The notes under the pieces were generated by a model. It did not search any database and was not told where the DNA came from. It saw only the letters and a list, made by a program, of their open reading frames with translations. From positions 1 through 11,886 of the forward strand of contig JAISZQ010000237.1 in the NCBI GenBank assembly GCA_031269165.1: DNA of 11,886 nt, written 5' to 3'. This document shows positions 1 through 7,751 of this stretch, piece by piece (position 1 is the first letter of the stretch; every line of letters starts with the position of its first letter). The DNA is from Spirochaetaceae bacterium (lineage in GTDB: Bacteria > Spirochaetota > Spirochaetia > Treponematales > Breznakiellaceae). A program made the position numbers and the translations under genes.

Positions 1-33
1 TCTGTCCACAAAGTCGGTTACTTTGCGGCCAGA
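1..33. repeat. Imperfect inverted repeat (hairpin 1 of 3)
   Basis: Bases 1-13 pair with 21-33 at 11 of 13 positions (mismatches 8/26 and 5/29) around a 7-base loop. The left arm starts at the window edge, so the structure may extend outside. It lies upstream of the sugar operon, next to two further hairpins. It could be the end of an upstream repeat element, part of a leader, or the 3' end structure of an upstream gene. The sequence does not decide between these. Confidence 0.4.
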
Positions 34-37
34 CATT

Positions 38-68
38 GCATTTTTTCGCCTAAAGGCTGCAAAAATGC
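38..68. repeat. Imperfect hairpin with A/T-rich outer stem (hairpin 2 of 3)
   Basis: GCATTTTT (38-45) pairs with AAAAATGC (61-68). After one mismatch and one bulged T, an inner GC stem (47-50 with 55-59) closes on a TAAA loop. The only T-run after it is TTTT at 72-75, so it is at best a weak terminator of an unseen upstream gene. It could also be a structured leader or repeat. Confidence 0.4.
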
Positions 69-80
69 GGGTTTTAAGGA

Positions 81-116
81 AGTTTGTCCATAATGTGTCT
101 ACATTATGGACAAACT
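81..116. promoter_or_regulatory. Perfect 16-bp inverted repeat, operator or element end
   Basis: AGTTTGTCCATAATGT (81-96) is exactly mirrored by ACATTATGGACAAACT (101-116) around the 4-base spacer GTCT. It ends 54 bases before the transporter start. Its position upstream of a sugar operon fits a regulator's operator or a leader hairpin. The core TGTCCA also occurs at 4-9, which would also fit ends of a small mobile element. No convincing -35/-10 pair was found between 1 and 170, so the operon promoter is unplaced. Function is inferred from position only. Confidence 0.5.
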
Positions 117-170
117 CTAGATAGTGGAAAAAGCTCTAATGTTTATCAAATTATCTTGGAGGAATATAAC

Positions 171-1538
171 ATGGAAACGGCAAACAGAGCGATACAGGAA
201 AACGGCTCCAGTTCGAAACTCTCACGGGGGCATCTGACCGCGTGGCATGTCCTTGCATGGAATTCACGTGCAGTTTCAGTTGCGATAAGTGTCGTACTAT
301 TAATGCAAATCACCTATTACTCTACGGAAGTTGTAGGATTAAGCGCTGCCTTGGTGGGAACTATATTCCTTGTTTCAAAAGCCTTTGATGGAATAACGGA
401 TTTGATTGTAGGTTTTATTATCGACAAGACAAACACAAGGCTTGGCAAAGCGCGCCCCTATGAGTTGTTCATAATTCCGCTGTGGCTGCTCATTGTATTT
501 TTATTCAGTACTCCTGATATGAATACAACAGGCAAAATTATTTATATTTTTGTGTTTTATACATTGATCAATTCGGTCTGCTCAACATTTCTTCAATCAT
601 CTGAAACCGTTTATCTCGGCAGAGCCGTGCAGGACGACGGTGACCGCGCAAAAATATTGGCGATAGGTGGAGTCATTGTTATGTTGATAAGCGCCGTTTC
701 CAGTATGATTTTACCTCAGTTGATGAATTCCTGGGGCGCTTTGCCGGGCGGTTGGACAAAAATCGCGCTGGTTTATGCCGTTCCCATGTCAATTATCGGA
801 TTATTGCGTTTCATATTCATTAAAGAAAAGACAATAAATAATGAAAAACGCAATAACGTTGGCTTCACGGAAGGTTTAAAGCTGTTAATCAAAAATAAGT
901 ACATTTTCATACTAAGTATACTTATTTTACTTTCTTTTCTTTCTACCAATATTATAAGTATTACCGGAACTTATTATTTCCGGTTTATCATGGGGGATTT
1001 GGGGTTATTATCGCTGGTCGGCATGATGGGACTCCTGGGACCGTTCCTTTTTTTGCTGTTCCCACTCGCGTTGCGTAAAATAGGCTCAATTGGGTTTGTT
1101 CGCATCGGTTTTACCGCGGCAGCCATAGTCTGCGTGATACGTTTCTTTTTTTACGATAACCTCATGGTTTTGGTTATTAGCAGTTTTCTGAGCGGTGTCG
1201 GACTTACATCAATCACGATGATCAATCATTTTTTTATTCTTCAGTGCATAGAATATGGCGAGTTGAAAACAGGGAAAAGAGTAGAGGGTACTCCCGCCGC
1301 GCTTACGAATTTTGCAAACAAAATAGGCAGTGCCATAGCATCCGGAAGTGCGGGTTTTATTATGACTGCCAGTGGTTATGTCAGTTCGGCATCCGTACAG
1401 CCAGATGGTGCACTTATGTCCATTCGTCTGCTTTACTCTCTTGTCCCGGCTACTTTAAGTGTCATTATGTTAATTATCTTGCGTTTCTTTGATGTGGAGG
1501 AAACGCTTAAATCCATGAAGAAGGAGAGGACGGTATGA
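171..1538 (+). CDS. GPH-family sugar:cation symporter (MFS superfamily)
   Basis: A 455-residue polytopic membrane protein of the glycoside-pentoside-hexuronide:cation symporter family, which imports sugars or short glycosides with Na+ or H+. About 12 hydrophobic segments are visible. The family's N-domain loop signature is at residues 69-99, including SKAFDGITDLIVGF and the DKTNTRLGKARP stretch. A conserved C-domain segment (EYGELKTGKRVEGTPAAL) begins at 361. Length matches the family's usual 440-480. The ATG at 171 was chosen over an in-frame start at 84 because GGAGG (158-162) sits 8 bases upstream and the longer form would run through the palindrome. The stop overlaps the next small ORF (ATGA), and the glycosidases follow directly, so it probably imports their oligosaccharide substrate. 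It is visibly AT-richer than its neighbours, which may indicate separate acquisition. The family is secure; the exact substrate is not readable. Confidence 0.9.
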   Translation: METANRAIQENGSSSKLSRGHLTAWHVLAWNSRAVSVAISVVLLMQITYYSTEVVGLSAALVGTIFLVSKAFDGITDLIVGFIIDKTNTRLGKARPYELFIIPLWLLIVFLFSTPDMNTTGKIIYIFVFYTLINSVCSTFLQSSETVYLGRAVQDDGDRAKILAIGGVIVMLISAVSSMILPQLMNSWGALPGGWTKIALVYAVPMSIIGLLRFIFIKEKTINNEKRNNVGFTEGLKLLIKNKYIFILSILILLSFLSTNIISITGTYYFRFIMGDLGLLSLVGMMGLLGPFLFLLFPLALRKIGSIGFVRIGFTAAAIVCVIRFFFYDNLMVLVISSFLSGVGLTSITMINHFFILQCIEYGELKTGKRVEGTPAALTNFANKIGSAIASGSAGFIMTASGYVSSASVQPDGALMSIRLLYSLVPATLSVIMLIILRFFDVEETLKSMKKERTV

Positions 1539-1654
1539 AAAAATTACAAAGCGGCTTTTTTGTAGAGAACGGCAACCGTTGTCCATTAGGTCGAAGGGAA
1601 CAATGTCGGCAGCGACTGTTGGGTTCTGGGGCGTATTGCAGGAGTGATGCGTAA
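1535..1654 (+). CDS. 39-residue mini-ORF overlapping both neighbours
   Basis: ATG at 1535 overlaps the transporter stop (ATGA), and its TAA overlaps the next start (TAATG at 1652-1656). A strong purine-rich ribosome site, AAGGAGAGG (1521-1529), lies 5 bases upstream. The product starts MKKLQSGFFVENGNRCPLG and is then basic and cysteine-containing with no membrane segment. The first 18 or so residues look protein-like and the tail looks random, so it may be the stub of a formerly longer gene, with frameshift or internal deletion around 1590-1605. A second frame (1603-1647, MSAATVGFWGVLQE) ends just before the GH2 gene and could be a remnant of the old 3' end. No family recognised. It may serve mainly to carry ribosomes from the transporter to the GH2 gene. 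Confidence 0.4.
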   Translation: MKKLQSGFFVENGNRCPLGRREQCRQRLLGSGAYCRSDA

Positions 1655-4029
1655 TGAAAGAAATTAACTTTTGCCAGGGCTGGAAATTCAAAAAGCAGGG
1701 GGCGGAAACCGCCAGATTAGTCGATCTGCCCCACGATGCCATGATTCACGAGAGCCGGGCTCCCCAAGCTGCGAGCGGAAGCGCGGAGGCGTTCTTCCCC
1801 GGCGGTGTATACGAGTATGAAAAGAGTTTTTTTGTATCGGATGACTGGGCGGAAAAATCGGTTGTCTTTAAGTTTGAGGGGGTGTATAAAAACAGCACGG
1901 TTTATCTTAACGGAGAAGAAGCCGGTGGTTGTGCTTATGGCTATTCGCAATTTTATATTCATGCCGATAAATTATTGCGGTATGGCGAAGAAAATCGTAT
2001 CTGTGTAATTGCCAGCAACGATGACCAGCCGAACAGCCGGTGGTATACCGGATCGGGTATATACAGACCGGTTTGGTTCCTGCTGTCAGAAAAAAGCCAT
2101 ATTGATAGTGACGGTATTAAGATTTCAACCCTTTCCTATAATCTCGCAAGAGTCCGAGTAGACACATCGTATATCGGGGGAGATACCGTAACCATTGAGG
2201 TGCTGGATAACGGACAAATAGTGACCGTGGGCCGGGGAAAATCAGTAGAACTTGAAATACCCAACGCGAAACTCTGGAGCGACACAACGCCGAACCTCTA
2301 CCAGTGCCGTGTAACGCTGCTGGAAAACGGCGTTGCCGTTGACGAAGTAACCGAAACATTCGGGATACGGCTCGTGGAGTGGAGCGCCAAAGGCTTGTTT
2401 ATCAATGGCGAAAACACCTTGCTGCGGGGCGGGTGCATCCACCATGACAACGGCATCCTGGGCGCGTGTTGTTACGCCAAATCCGAGGAACGCCGCGTGC
2501 GTTTGATGAAAGCGGCGGGGTTCAACGCCATCCGTAGCGCCCACAACCCGGCAAGCACGGCACTGCTTGATGCCTGCGACCGGCTGGGCATGTATATGAT
2601 CGATGAAACCTGGGATATGTGGTACAATCATAAAAGCAAAAACGACTACGCCAAAGACTTTACCGCCAACTATCAATTCGATGTTAAATCAATAGTCGAC
2701 CGTGACTTTAACCACCCCAGCGTGATCATGTATTCCATCGGCAACGAGGTGAGCGAACCGGCGACAGAAAAGGGCATCAAACTGACAAAAGAATTGGTCG
2801 ATCTTTTCCATTCGCTGGACGGGAACCGTGCCGTAACCGGCGGCTTCAACCTGATGATCATCGACAGTTCCGCGAGGGGTAAGGGCATTTATAAGGAAGG
2901 CGGCGGCCTTAATCAGGATAAAACGCCGGACATGAGCGGCATGAGCAGTACCATGTTCAACATGATAACCGCGATGGTGGGGACGCGGCAGAACAAGGCC
3001 GGCAACTCCAAACGCGCCGATGCCGTTACCAGCCCCTCTCTGGATGCGCTGGACATCGCGGGCTACAACTACGGTTCGGGCCGCTACCCGCTGGAAGGCA
3101 GGGCGCATCCTGACCGGGTGATATTCGGCGCGGAAACCTTCCCGCAGGACATCGTTAAAAACTGGAAGATGGTAAAGAAGTATCCCTTTCTTATAGGCGA
3201 CTTTATGTGGACAGCCTGGGATTACCTCGGCGAAAACGGTTTGGGCGCGTGGGCGTATACCCCGGACGGCAAGGGTTTTGACAAGCCCTACCCCTGGCTG
3301 CTGGCGGATGCCGGGGCGCTCGACATTCTGGGCAATCCCACCGGCGAAATCTTTCTGGCGCAGGCTTCCTGGGGTTTGCTGAAGAACCCGGCAATCGCCG
3401 TACAGCCGGTGAACCACCCCGGCGTAAAGCCCGCGAAAATGGTGTGGCGGGGAACCAACGCCATTCCGGGCTGGTCGTGGAAAAACTGCGAGGGCAACAG
3501 GGCGGTTGTGGAAGTATACACCGATGCGTATATTGTTGAACTGCGGCTAAACGGCGAATGCGGCAGCATTCGTATCGGCAGAAAACGGGTCAAGAATTGC
3601 GTGGCGGTATTCAAAACCAAATATGCGCCCGGTAAACTGGCCGCCGTTGGCTACGACATAAACGGTAATGAAACAGGGCGCGGCGAACTTGAACCGGCTG
3701 CGGGCAAAATCTCAATTTGTGTTAAACCGGAAGAGGACGTTATTCGTGTTGAGGATATTATCTACGTCAATATAGAACTTGTTGGAGAAAACGGCGTAGT
3801 CGAATGCAACGCCGACACAAAGATCACGGTGTCCGTGGAAGGCGGCAAGCTACTGGCATTCGGCAGCGCGAACCCACGCACGCCGGAAAGTTACACAAGC
3901 GGCAATTTTACTACCTATTACGGAAGGGCGCAAGCCGTGGTACGGGCGGACACGGCGGGGACCATGCGGATAACGGCAAGCGGGGACAGGCTTGAACCAG
4001 CTTCCGCCGAAATTACAGTTGTTGAATAA
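1654..4029 (+). CDS. Glycoside hydrolase family 2 (beta-galactosidase-like)
   Basis: A 791-residue GH2 retaining glycosidase. Visible order: N-terminal sugar-binding jelly roll (about 1-145, with SRWYTGSGIYRPVW at 128-141), an immunoglobulin-like domain (about 150-238), a catalytic TIM barrel from about 240 to 560, and two beta domains resembling those after the barrel in many bacterial beta-galactosidases. The barrel carries RGGCIHHDNG (258-267) and AIRSAHNPAS (292-301). The acid/base glutamate is E365 in SIGNEVSEP and the nucleophile is E494 in FGAETFP. No signal peptide, so cytoplasmic. The start has AGGAG (1640-1644) 9 bases upstream. It lies between the symporter and a rhamnosidase-like gene, suggesting exo-cleavage of an imported side chain. 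Beta-galactosidase is the most likely activity, but GH2 also includes glucuronidases and others. Catalytic residues are intact. Confidence 0.88.
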   Translation: MKEINFCQGWKFKKQGAETARLVDLPHDAMIHESRAPQAASGSAEAFFPGGVYEYEKSFFVSDDWAEKSVVFKFEGVYKNSTVYLNGEEAGGCAYGYSQFYIHADKLLRYGEENRICVIASNDDQPNSRWYTGSGIYRPVWFLLSEKSHIDSDGIKISTLSYNLARVRVDTSYIGGDTVTIEVLDNGQIVTVGRGKSVELEIPNAKLWSDTTPNLYQCRVTLLENGVAVDEVTETFGIRLVEWSAKGLFINGENTLLRGGCIHHDNGILGACCYAKSEERRVRLMKAAGFNAIRSAHNPASTALLDACDRLGMYMIDETWDMWYNHKSKNDYAKDFTANYQFDVKSIVDRDFNHPSVIMYSIGNEVSEPATEKGIKLTKELVDLFHSLDGNRAVTGGFNLMIIDSSARGKGIYKEGGGLNQDKTPDMSGMSSTMFNMITAMVGTRQNKAGNSKRADAVTSPSLDALDIAGYNYGSGRYPLEGRAHPDRVIFGAETFPQDIVKNWKMVKKYPFLIGDFMWTAWDYLGENGLGAWAYTPDGKGFDKPYPWLLADAGALDILGNPTGEIFLAQASWGLLKNPAIAVQPVNHPGVKPAKMVWRGTNAIPGWSWKNCEGNRAVVEVYTDAYIVELRLNGECGSIRIGRKRVKNCVAVFKTKYAPGKLAAVGYDINGNETGRGELEPAAGKISICVKPEEDVIRVEDIIYVNIELVGENGVVECNADTKITVSVEGGKLLAFGSANPRTPESYTSGNFTTYYGRAQAVVRADTAGTMRITASGDRLEPASAEITVVE

Positions 4030-4043
4030 AGGGAGGTTTGGCA

Positions 4044-6686
4044 ATGGAAACAAGCATTGATAGACTTTTGGAAAACCGGGAGGGCAACCATATATTGCCT
4101 TTTCTGTGGGTGCATGGCGAGACGCATGACGTGTATAAAAAAATGATTAAGGTAATTTACGATGCTAACATTCGCGCTTTTTGCGTTGAATCGCGGCCTC
4201 ACAAAGAGTTTGGAAAACAGCAATGGTGGGAAGACTTGGAGGTTATTTTAACCGAGGCGGAAAAGTACAAGATGCAGGTGTGGATTCTGGACGACAAGCA
4301 TTTTCCCACGGGCTACGCGAATGGGGGCGTGGAAAAAGCCCCGCCGGAACTGCGCAGGTGGCATCTTTGCCACAGGCAGACGCGGGCGCGGGGCGGCAAG
4401 CGGATACGGCTGAACATTGACGCGCTGATTCATCCGCATGAGCGTTACAGCGCGGTGGCGTGGATTGTTTGGCTGGTATACGCCAACAATATGCGGCTGC
4501 CCAGAAAATGCCATGACGACAGTCTGCTTTCCTGCACGGCCTGGGGGAAAAACGGACGGCTTGATTTAACGCCCTATATCAAAAAGGGCAGACTGGTCTG
4601 GGACGCTCCCGAAGGGGACTGGACAATTGATGTGTGCGGTCTTTCGCGCAACACCGGTTTTCACCGCTCCTATATCAATATGCTGGACGAGGTTTCCTGC
4701 CGTATTCAGATTGACGAGGTGTACGAGCCGCATTACGAGCATTTCAAGCGGCGTTTCGGTAACACAATCGCCGGGTTTTTCAGCGACGAGCCGGAACTGG
4801 GAAACGGCAATTACCTCAACCACTACAATACCTTAGGCACGGATCAGAGCCTTCCTTATAGCCGGGAACTGGCTGACGCGCTGCGTGAAAAACTTGGTCC
4901 CGAATGGAAGGCTTTGCTGCCGCTCTTATGGGCGAGCCATGGGGACGCCTTCGAAACAGCGCGTGTGCGCTATATCTACATGGATTGCGTAACGCGGCTG
5001 GTAGAAAAGGATTTTTCCATGCAGATTGGCACATGGTGTGATGAGCGCGGCGTTGAGTACATAGGACATGTCATCGAGGACAACAATCAGCATGCGCGGA
5101 CGTCCACCAGCCTGGGGCATTATTTTCGGGGGTTGAAATGGCAGACCATGGCGGGTATTGACGACATCGGGGGACAGGTGTATCCCGGCGGCGAGGACAA
5201 AAAGAGCAGAAATGTCTTTGGCTATATCAATGACGGCGAGTTTTACCACTACGCTTTGGGTAAGCTAGGGGTTTCTCTTGGGTCGCTCAATCCGCGTATG
5301 CGTGGTCGTACCATGTGTGAAATATTTGGCAACTACGGCTGGAGCGAGGGGGTACGTCTGGAAAAATATTTGGTTGATCACTTTATGGTGCGCGGGGTCA
5401 ATTACTTTGTACCCCACGCTTTCACCTGCAAAACTTATCCCGACCGGGACTGCCCGCCTCATTTCTACGCGCACGGCCATAACCCACAGTACCGGCATTT
5501 TGGTGCGTTGATGCGCTATACAAACCGGGTGTGTAATCTCATTTCCGGTGGACGTATTGACGCCCCGATTGCGGTGCTGTATCACGCCGAGGCCGAATGG
5601 AGCGGCAAATGTATGCTGATGCAAAAACCGGCGCGGATACTGTGGGATAATCAAATTGATTTTAATTTTGTGCCGGCTGATGTGTTCGCCGAAAGGGAAT
5701 TTTACCATACGGAAATTAGCAGGGAACTGATTGTCAACGGCAGACCCCACCGTGCGCTGCTTATTCCCTATTCCCAATTTATCACGGCAGAAACGGCGCA
5801 GGGTATAACTGAACTGATGGAAAAAGGCTGTAAAGTCGCTTTCATCGACGCATTGCCCGAAGGCGTTTGCACCGGGGAATCGCTGCCTGCGGCCGTCGGC
5901 GAGTGCGGTGTAGTGAAGCTGGAAGCGCTGGCGGATTACGCAGACGCGATTGGCCTGCGGACGATACGCCTTGCGCCCGCAAGTGATCGTCTGCGCTGTA
6001 TGCGTTATCTGGGCAAGCCTGAGTTGTTTTACCTGTTCAACGAAGGCGGCGGCCTGTATGACGGCGTGATAAGCCTGCCGGTTAACGGAGGTCTGTACGG
6101 GTATGATGCCTGGAATGACCGGGCGTTCGCTCTGGATTACCAGGAGGACGGGAAAACGAGCCGTGTGCGGGTTTCCCTCGAAGCCGGTAAAAGTCTGCTG
6201 ATTATCCGCGGGGAAGGGAACGCTCCTCAGTTGTCCACCCCGCTCTGTCTTGCCGGTGATAAAACGGAACTAAAGACTTTTACCCAAAGCGTTTGCAAAA
6301 GCATTGATTATCCTCATTTTACGGGGAGCAGGCAAATCCAAAAACTGGAAACCTATAGTAACACCGATAAAAAGTTTTCGGGGTATATCCGGTATGAAAC
6401 TATTTTTTCTGTTTCGCCTATAGAAAAAGGAAGCCGCCAAACTATAACGCTGGAAATTACGGATGCTTATGAAGGGGTGGAAGCATTTGTAAACGGTGTG
6501 AGCGCGGGGATACAGATTACGCCGCGTTTTATCTTTGATCTTACGGAACTGTGTAAACAGGACGAAAACCATTTGGCTATCGAGGTGGCTGCTACCCTGG
6601 AACGCGAGCGGGGTGGTGTAAAAAGGGCCGCGCCCACAGGCATTACCGGCGAGGTAAATCTTTATATCAAGTGCGGAAGCAAGTGA
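4044..6686 (+). CDS. Large GH106-like glycoside hydrolase (alpha-L-rhamnosidase type)
   Basis: An 880-residue soluble protein resembling GH106-type alpha-L-rhamnosidases, which remove terminal rhamnose from pectic or glycosylated substrates. Visible features: an N-terminal barrel start (PFLWVHGE at 19-26, WILDDKHFPTGYANGG at 80-95), FFSDEPELGN at 245-254, CEIFGNYGWSEG at 425-436, and GVNYFVPHAF at 451-460. E249 and E426 are candidate catalytic acids. The last 110 or so residues (from about 770) look like a beta-sandwich carbohydrate-binding domain of GH2 N-domain type. No signal peptide. GGGAGG (4031-4036) lies 7 bases before the ATG at 4044; the TTG at 4038 is too close to it. It starts 14 bases after the GH2 stop and overlaps the GH43 start, so it is in the same operon. 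Assignment rests on remembered motifs. It could be a neighbouring uncharacterised family of the same fold. Confidence 0.65.
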   Translation: METSIDRLLENREGNHILPFLWVHGETHDVYKKMIKVIYDANIRAFCVESRPHKEFGKQQWWEDLEVILTEAEKYKMQVWILDDKHFPTGYANGGVEKAPPELRRWHLCHRQTRARGGKRIRLNIDALIHPHERYSAVAWIVWLVYANNMRLPRKCHDDSLLSCTAWGKNGRLDLTPYIKKGRLVWDAPEGDWTIDVCGLSRNTGFHRSYINMLDEVSCRIQIDEVYEPHYEHFKRRFGNTIAGFFSDEPELGNGNYLNHYNTLGTDQSLPYSRELADALREKLGPEWKALLPLLWASHGDAFETARVRYIYMDCVTRLVEKDFSMQIGTWCDERGVEYIGHVIEDNNQHARTSTSLGHYFRGLKWQTMAGIDDIGGQVYPGGEDKKSRNVFGYINDGEFYHYALGKLGVSLGSLNPRMRGRTMCEIFGNYGWSEGVRLEKYLVDHFMVRGVNYFVPHAFTCKTYPDRDCPPHFYAHGHNPQYRHFGALMRYTNRVCNLISGGRIDAPIAVLYHAEAEWSGKCMLMQKPARILWDNQIDFNFVPADVFAEREFYHTEISRELIVNGRPHRALLIPYSQFITAETAQGITELMEKGCKVAFIDALPEGVCTGESLPAAVGECGVVKLEALADYADAIGLRTIRLAPASDRLRCMRYLGKPELFYLFNEGGGLYDGVISLPVNGGLYGYDAWNDRAFALDYQEDGKTSRVRVSLEAGKSLLIIRGEGNAPQLSTPLCLAGDKTELKTFTQSVCKSIDYPHFTGSRQIQKLETYSNTDKKFSGYIRYETIFSVSPIEKGSRQTITLEITDAYEGVEAFVNGVSAGIQITPRFIFDLTELCKQDENHLAIEVAATLERERGGVKRAAPTGITGEVNLYIKCGSK

Positions 6687-7069
6687 AAGAACAAGTTTTT
6701 AACCCATTTCTTCCCGGCTATGAGTATATTCCCGATATTGAGCCCCATGTGTTCGGCGACAGACTCTATCTCTACGGATCCCATGACCGGTTCGGCGGCA
6801 GCAAATTTTGCATGCATGACTATGTTGCCTGGTCAACTCCGATAAACGATCTAAGCCGATGGCATTTTGACGGAATAATTTACCGGAAAACACAAGATCC
6901 GGACAACGCGGCGGGAAAACTGTGTCTGTGGGCGCCGGATGTAACAAAAGGGAAAGACGGGCGGTATTACCTTTACTATTGTCTTGCGGATCATCCCAAA
7001 ATCGGCGTGGCGGTTTGCGACGCCCCAAACGAGGTCTTTTCGGAGCATTTATTCGCACTTCAGATTTGA
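6683..7069 (+). pseudogene. GH43 glycosidase, N-terminal fragment
   Basis: The 128-residue product begins like GH43 five-bladed propeller enzymes (beta-xylosidase/alpha-L-arabinofuranosidase). It has YEYIPDIEPHVFGDRLYLYG at 13-32, carrying the probable catalytic base D18, and LWAPDV (82-87) with the probable pKa-modulating D86. After VAVCDAP (109-115) the family pattern stops. The last 13 residues are unrelated and a TGA follows. The glutamate acting as general acid, expected well past residue 150, is absent, as is most of the propeller; relatives are usually 300-550 residues. It is almost certainly inactive. GTG 6683 overlaps the preceding stop (GTGA); an in-frame GTG at 6671 is an alternative. 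No other frame restores the homology downstream, so this is a truncation by rearrangement, not a simple frameshift. Confidence 0.75.
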
Positions 7070-7125
7070 ACTGGCGTATTATAAAGGAGAATCACTATAT
7101 CAAAGCTGCCCTGACGACAGGCCCC

Positions 7126-7154
7126 TTGACACACAAACGGGTTTTCCTTATGCT
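7126..7154 (+). promoter_or_regulatory. Probable sigma-70 promoter for apt
   Basis: A perfect TTGACA (7126-7131), a 17-base spacer and TATGCT (7149-7154; 4 of 6 to TATAAT). Transcription would start near 7161, just ahead of the apt ribosome site GAGAGG (7161-7166), giving an almost leaderless message. An inverted repeat, TGACACA (7127-7133) / TGTGTCA (7154-7160), spans the promoter and could be an operator. The position fits a new transcription unit right of the junction. Confidence 0.5.
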
Positions 7155-7171
7155 GTGTCAGAGAGGTTGTT

Positions 7172-7702
7172 GTGGCCGACATTCATTTGGATGATTATAT
7201 CAGGAAGGTGAAGGACTTCCCGAAGCCGGGGATTCTTTTTTACGATGTTACCGGCATTCTCGCGGCTCCCGAAGCGTTTCGTTTCTGTATCGACAAGATG
7301 GTCGCGCTGTACCAAGACAAGAACATCGAGGCGGTCGCGTCTATCGAGTCGCGGGGGTTTATTTTTGCGGCGGCTTTCGCGGTACGGCTGGGGATTCCGC
7401 AGATTCTTATCCGCAAGAAGGGCAAGTTGCCGGGCAAGGTTATCCGCAAGGAGTACGCGCTCGAATACGGGGTGGGCGAGATCGAGATTCAGGAGGTCGA
7501 CATCCCGAAAGGGCGGCGGGTGTTGCTCGCGGATGACCTCGTTGCCACCGGGGGGACGTTTCGGGCGGCGCACGACATTCTGGTGGAGGGCGGCGCGCTC
7601 GTGCCTGAGATTTTCGGCGTGATCGGGCTTCCGTTTTTGCATTACGACAAGGTGTTGCCGGGGATTCCCGTCACGACGCTGATAACCTACAATAACGAAT
7701 AA
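7172..7702 (+). CDS. apt: Adenine phosphoribosyltransferase
   Basis: A 176-residue type I phosphoribosyltransferase, cytoplasmic, converting adenine plus PRPP to AMP and pyrophosphate in purine salvage. The N-terminus (DDYIRKVKDFPKPGILFYDV) is typical of APRT. SIESRGFIFAAAFA (58-70) and the flexible-loop region around RKEYALEYG (92-100) are present. The PRPP-binding loop VLLADDLVATGGT is at 117-129. Length matches bacterial APRT (170-180). The GTG start at 7172 has GAGAGG 5 bases upstream and gives the expected N-terminus. A likely promoter lies directly upstream, and a cupin gene follows after 49 bases. Nothing is truncated. Base composition is clearly more GC-rich than in the transporter of the left cluster. 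Confidence 0.95.
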   Translation: MADIHLDDYIRKVKDFPKPGILFYDVTGILAAPEAFRFCIDKMVALYQDKNIEAVASIESRGFIFAAAFAVRLGIPQILIRKKGKLPGKVIRKEYALEYGVGEIEIQEVDIPKGRRVLLADDLVATGGTFRAAHDILVEGGALVPEIFGVIGLPFLHYDKVLPGIPVTTLITYNNE

Positions 7703-7751
7703 ACGAATAGCGGGCGTACCGGAAGGGGCGCGTTCATACAAGGGGTGAGAT

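Noticed and set aside
84..170. N-terminal extension of the transporter starting at 84
   Set aside because: It would be translated from within the perfect palindrome without a ribosome site, whereas the ATG at 171 has GGAGG at proper distance and gives a family-like N-terminus.
2689..3417. Reverse-strand open frame (242 codons) opposite the GH2 gene
   Set aside because: It is antisense to the catalytic barrel of an intact GH2 gene, with no recognisable domain or ribosome site.
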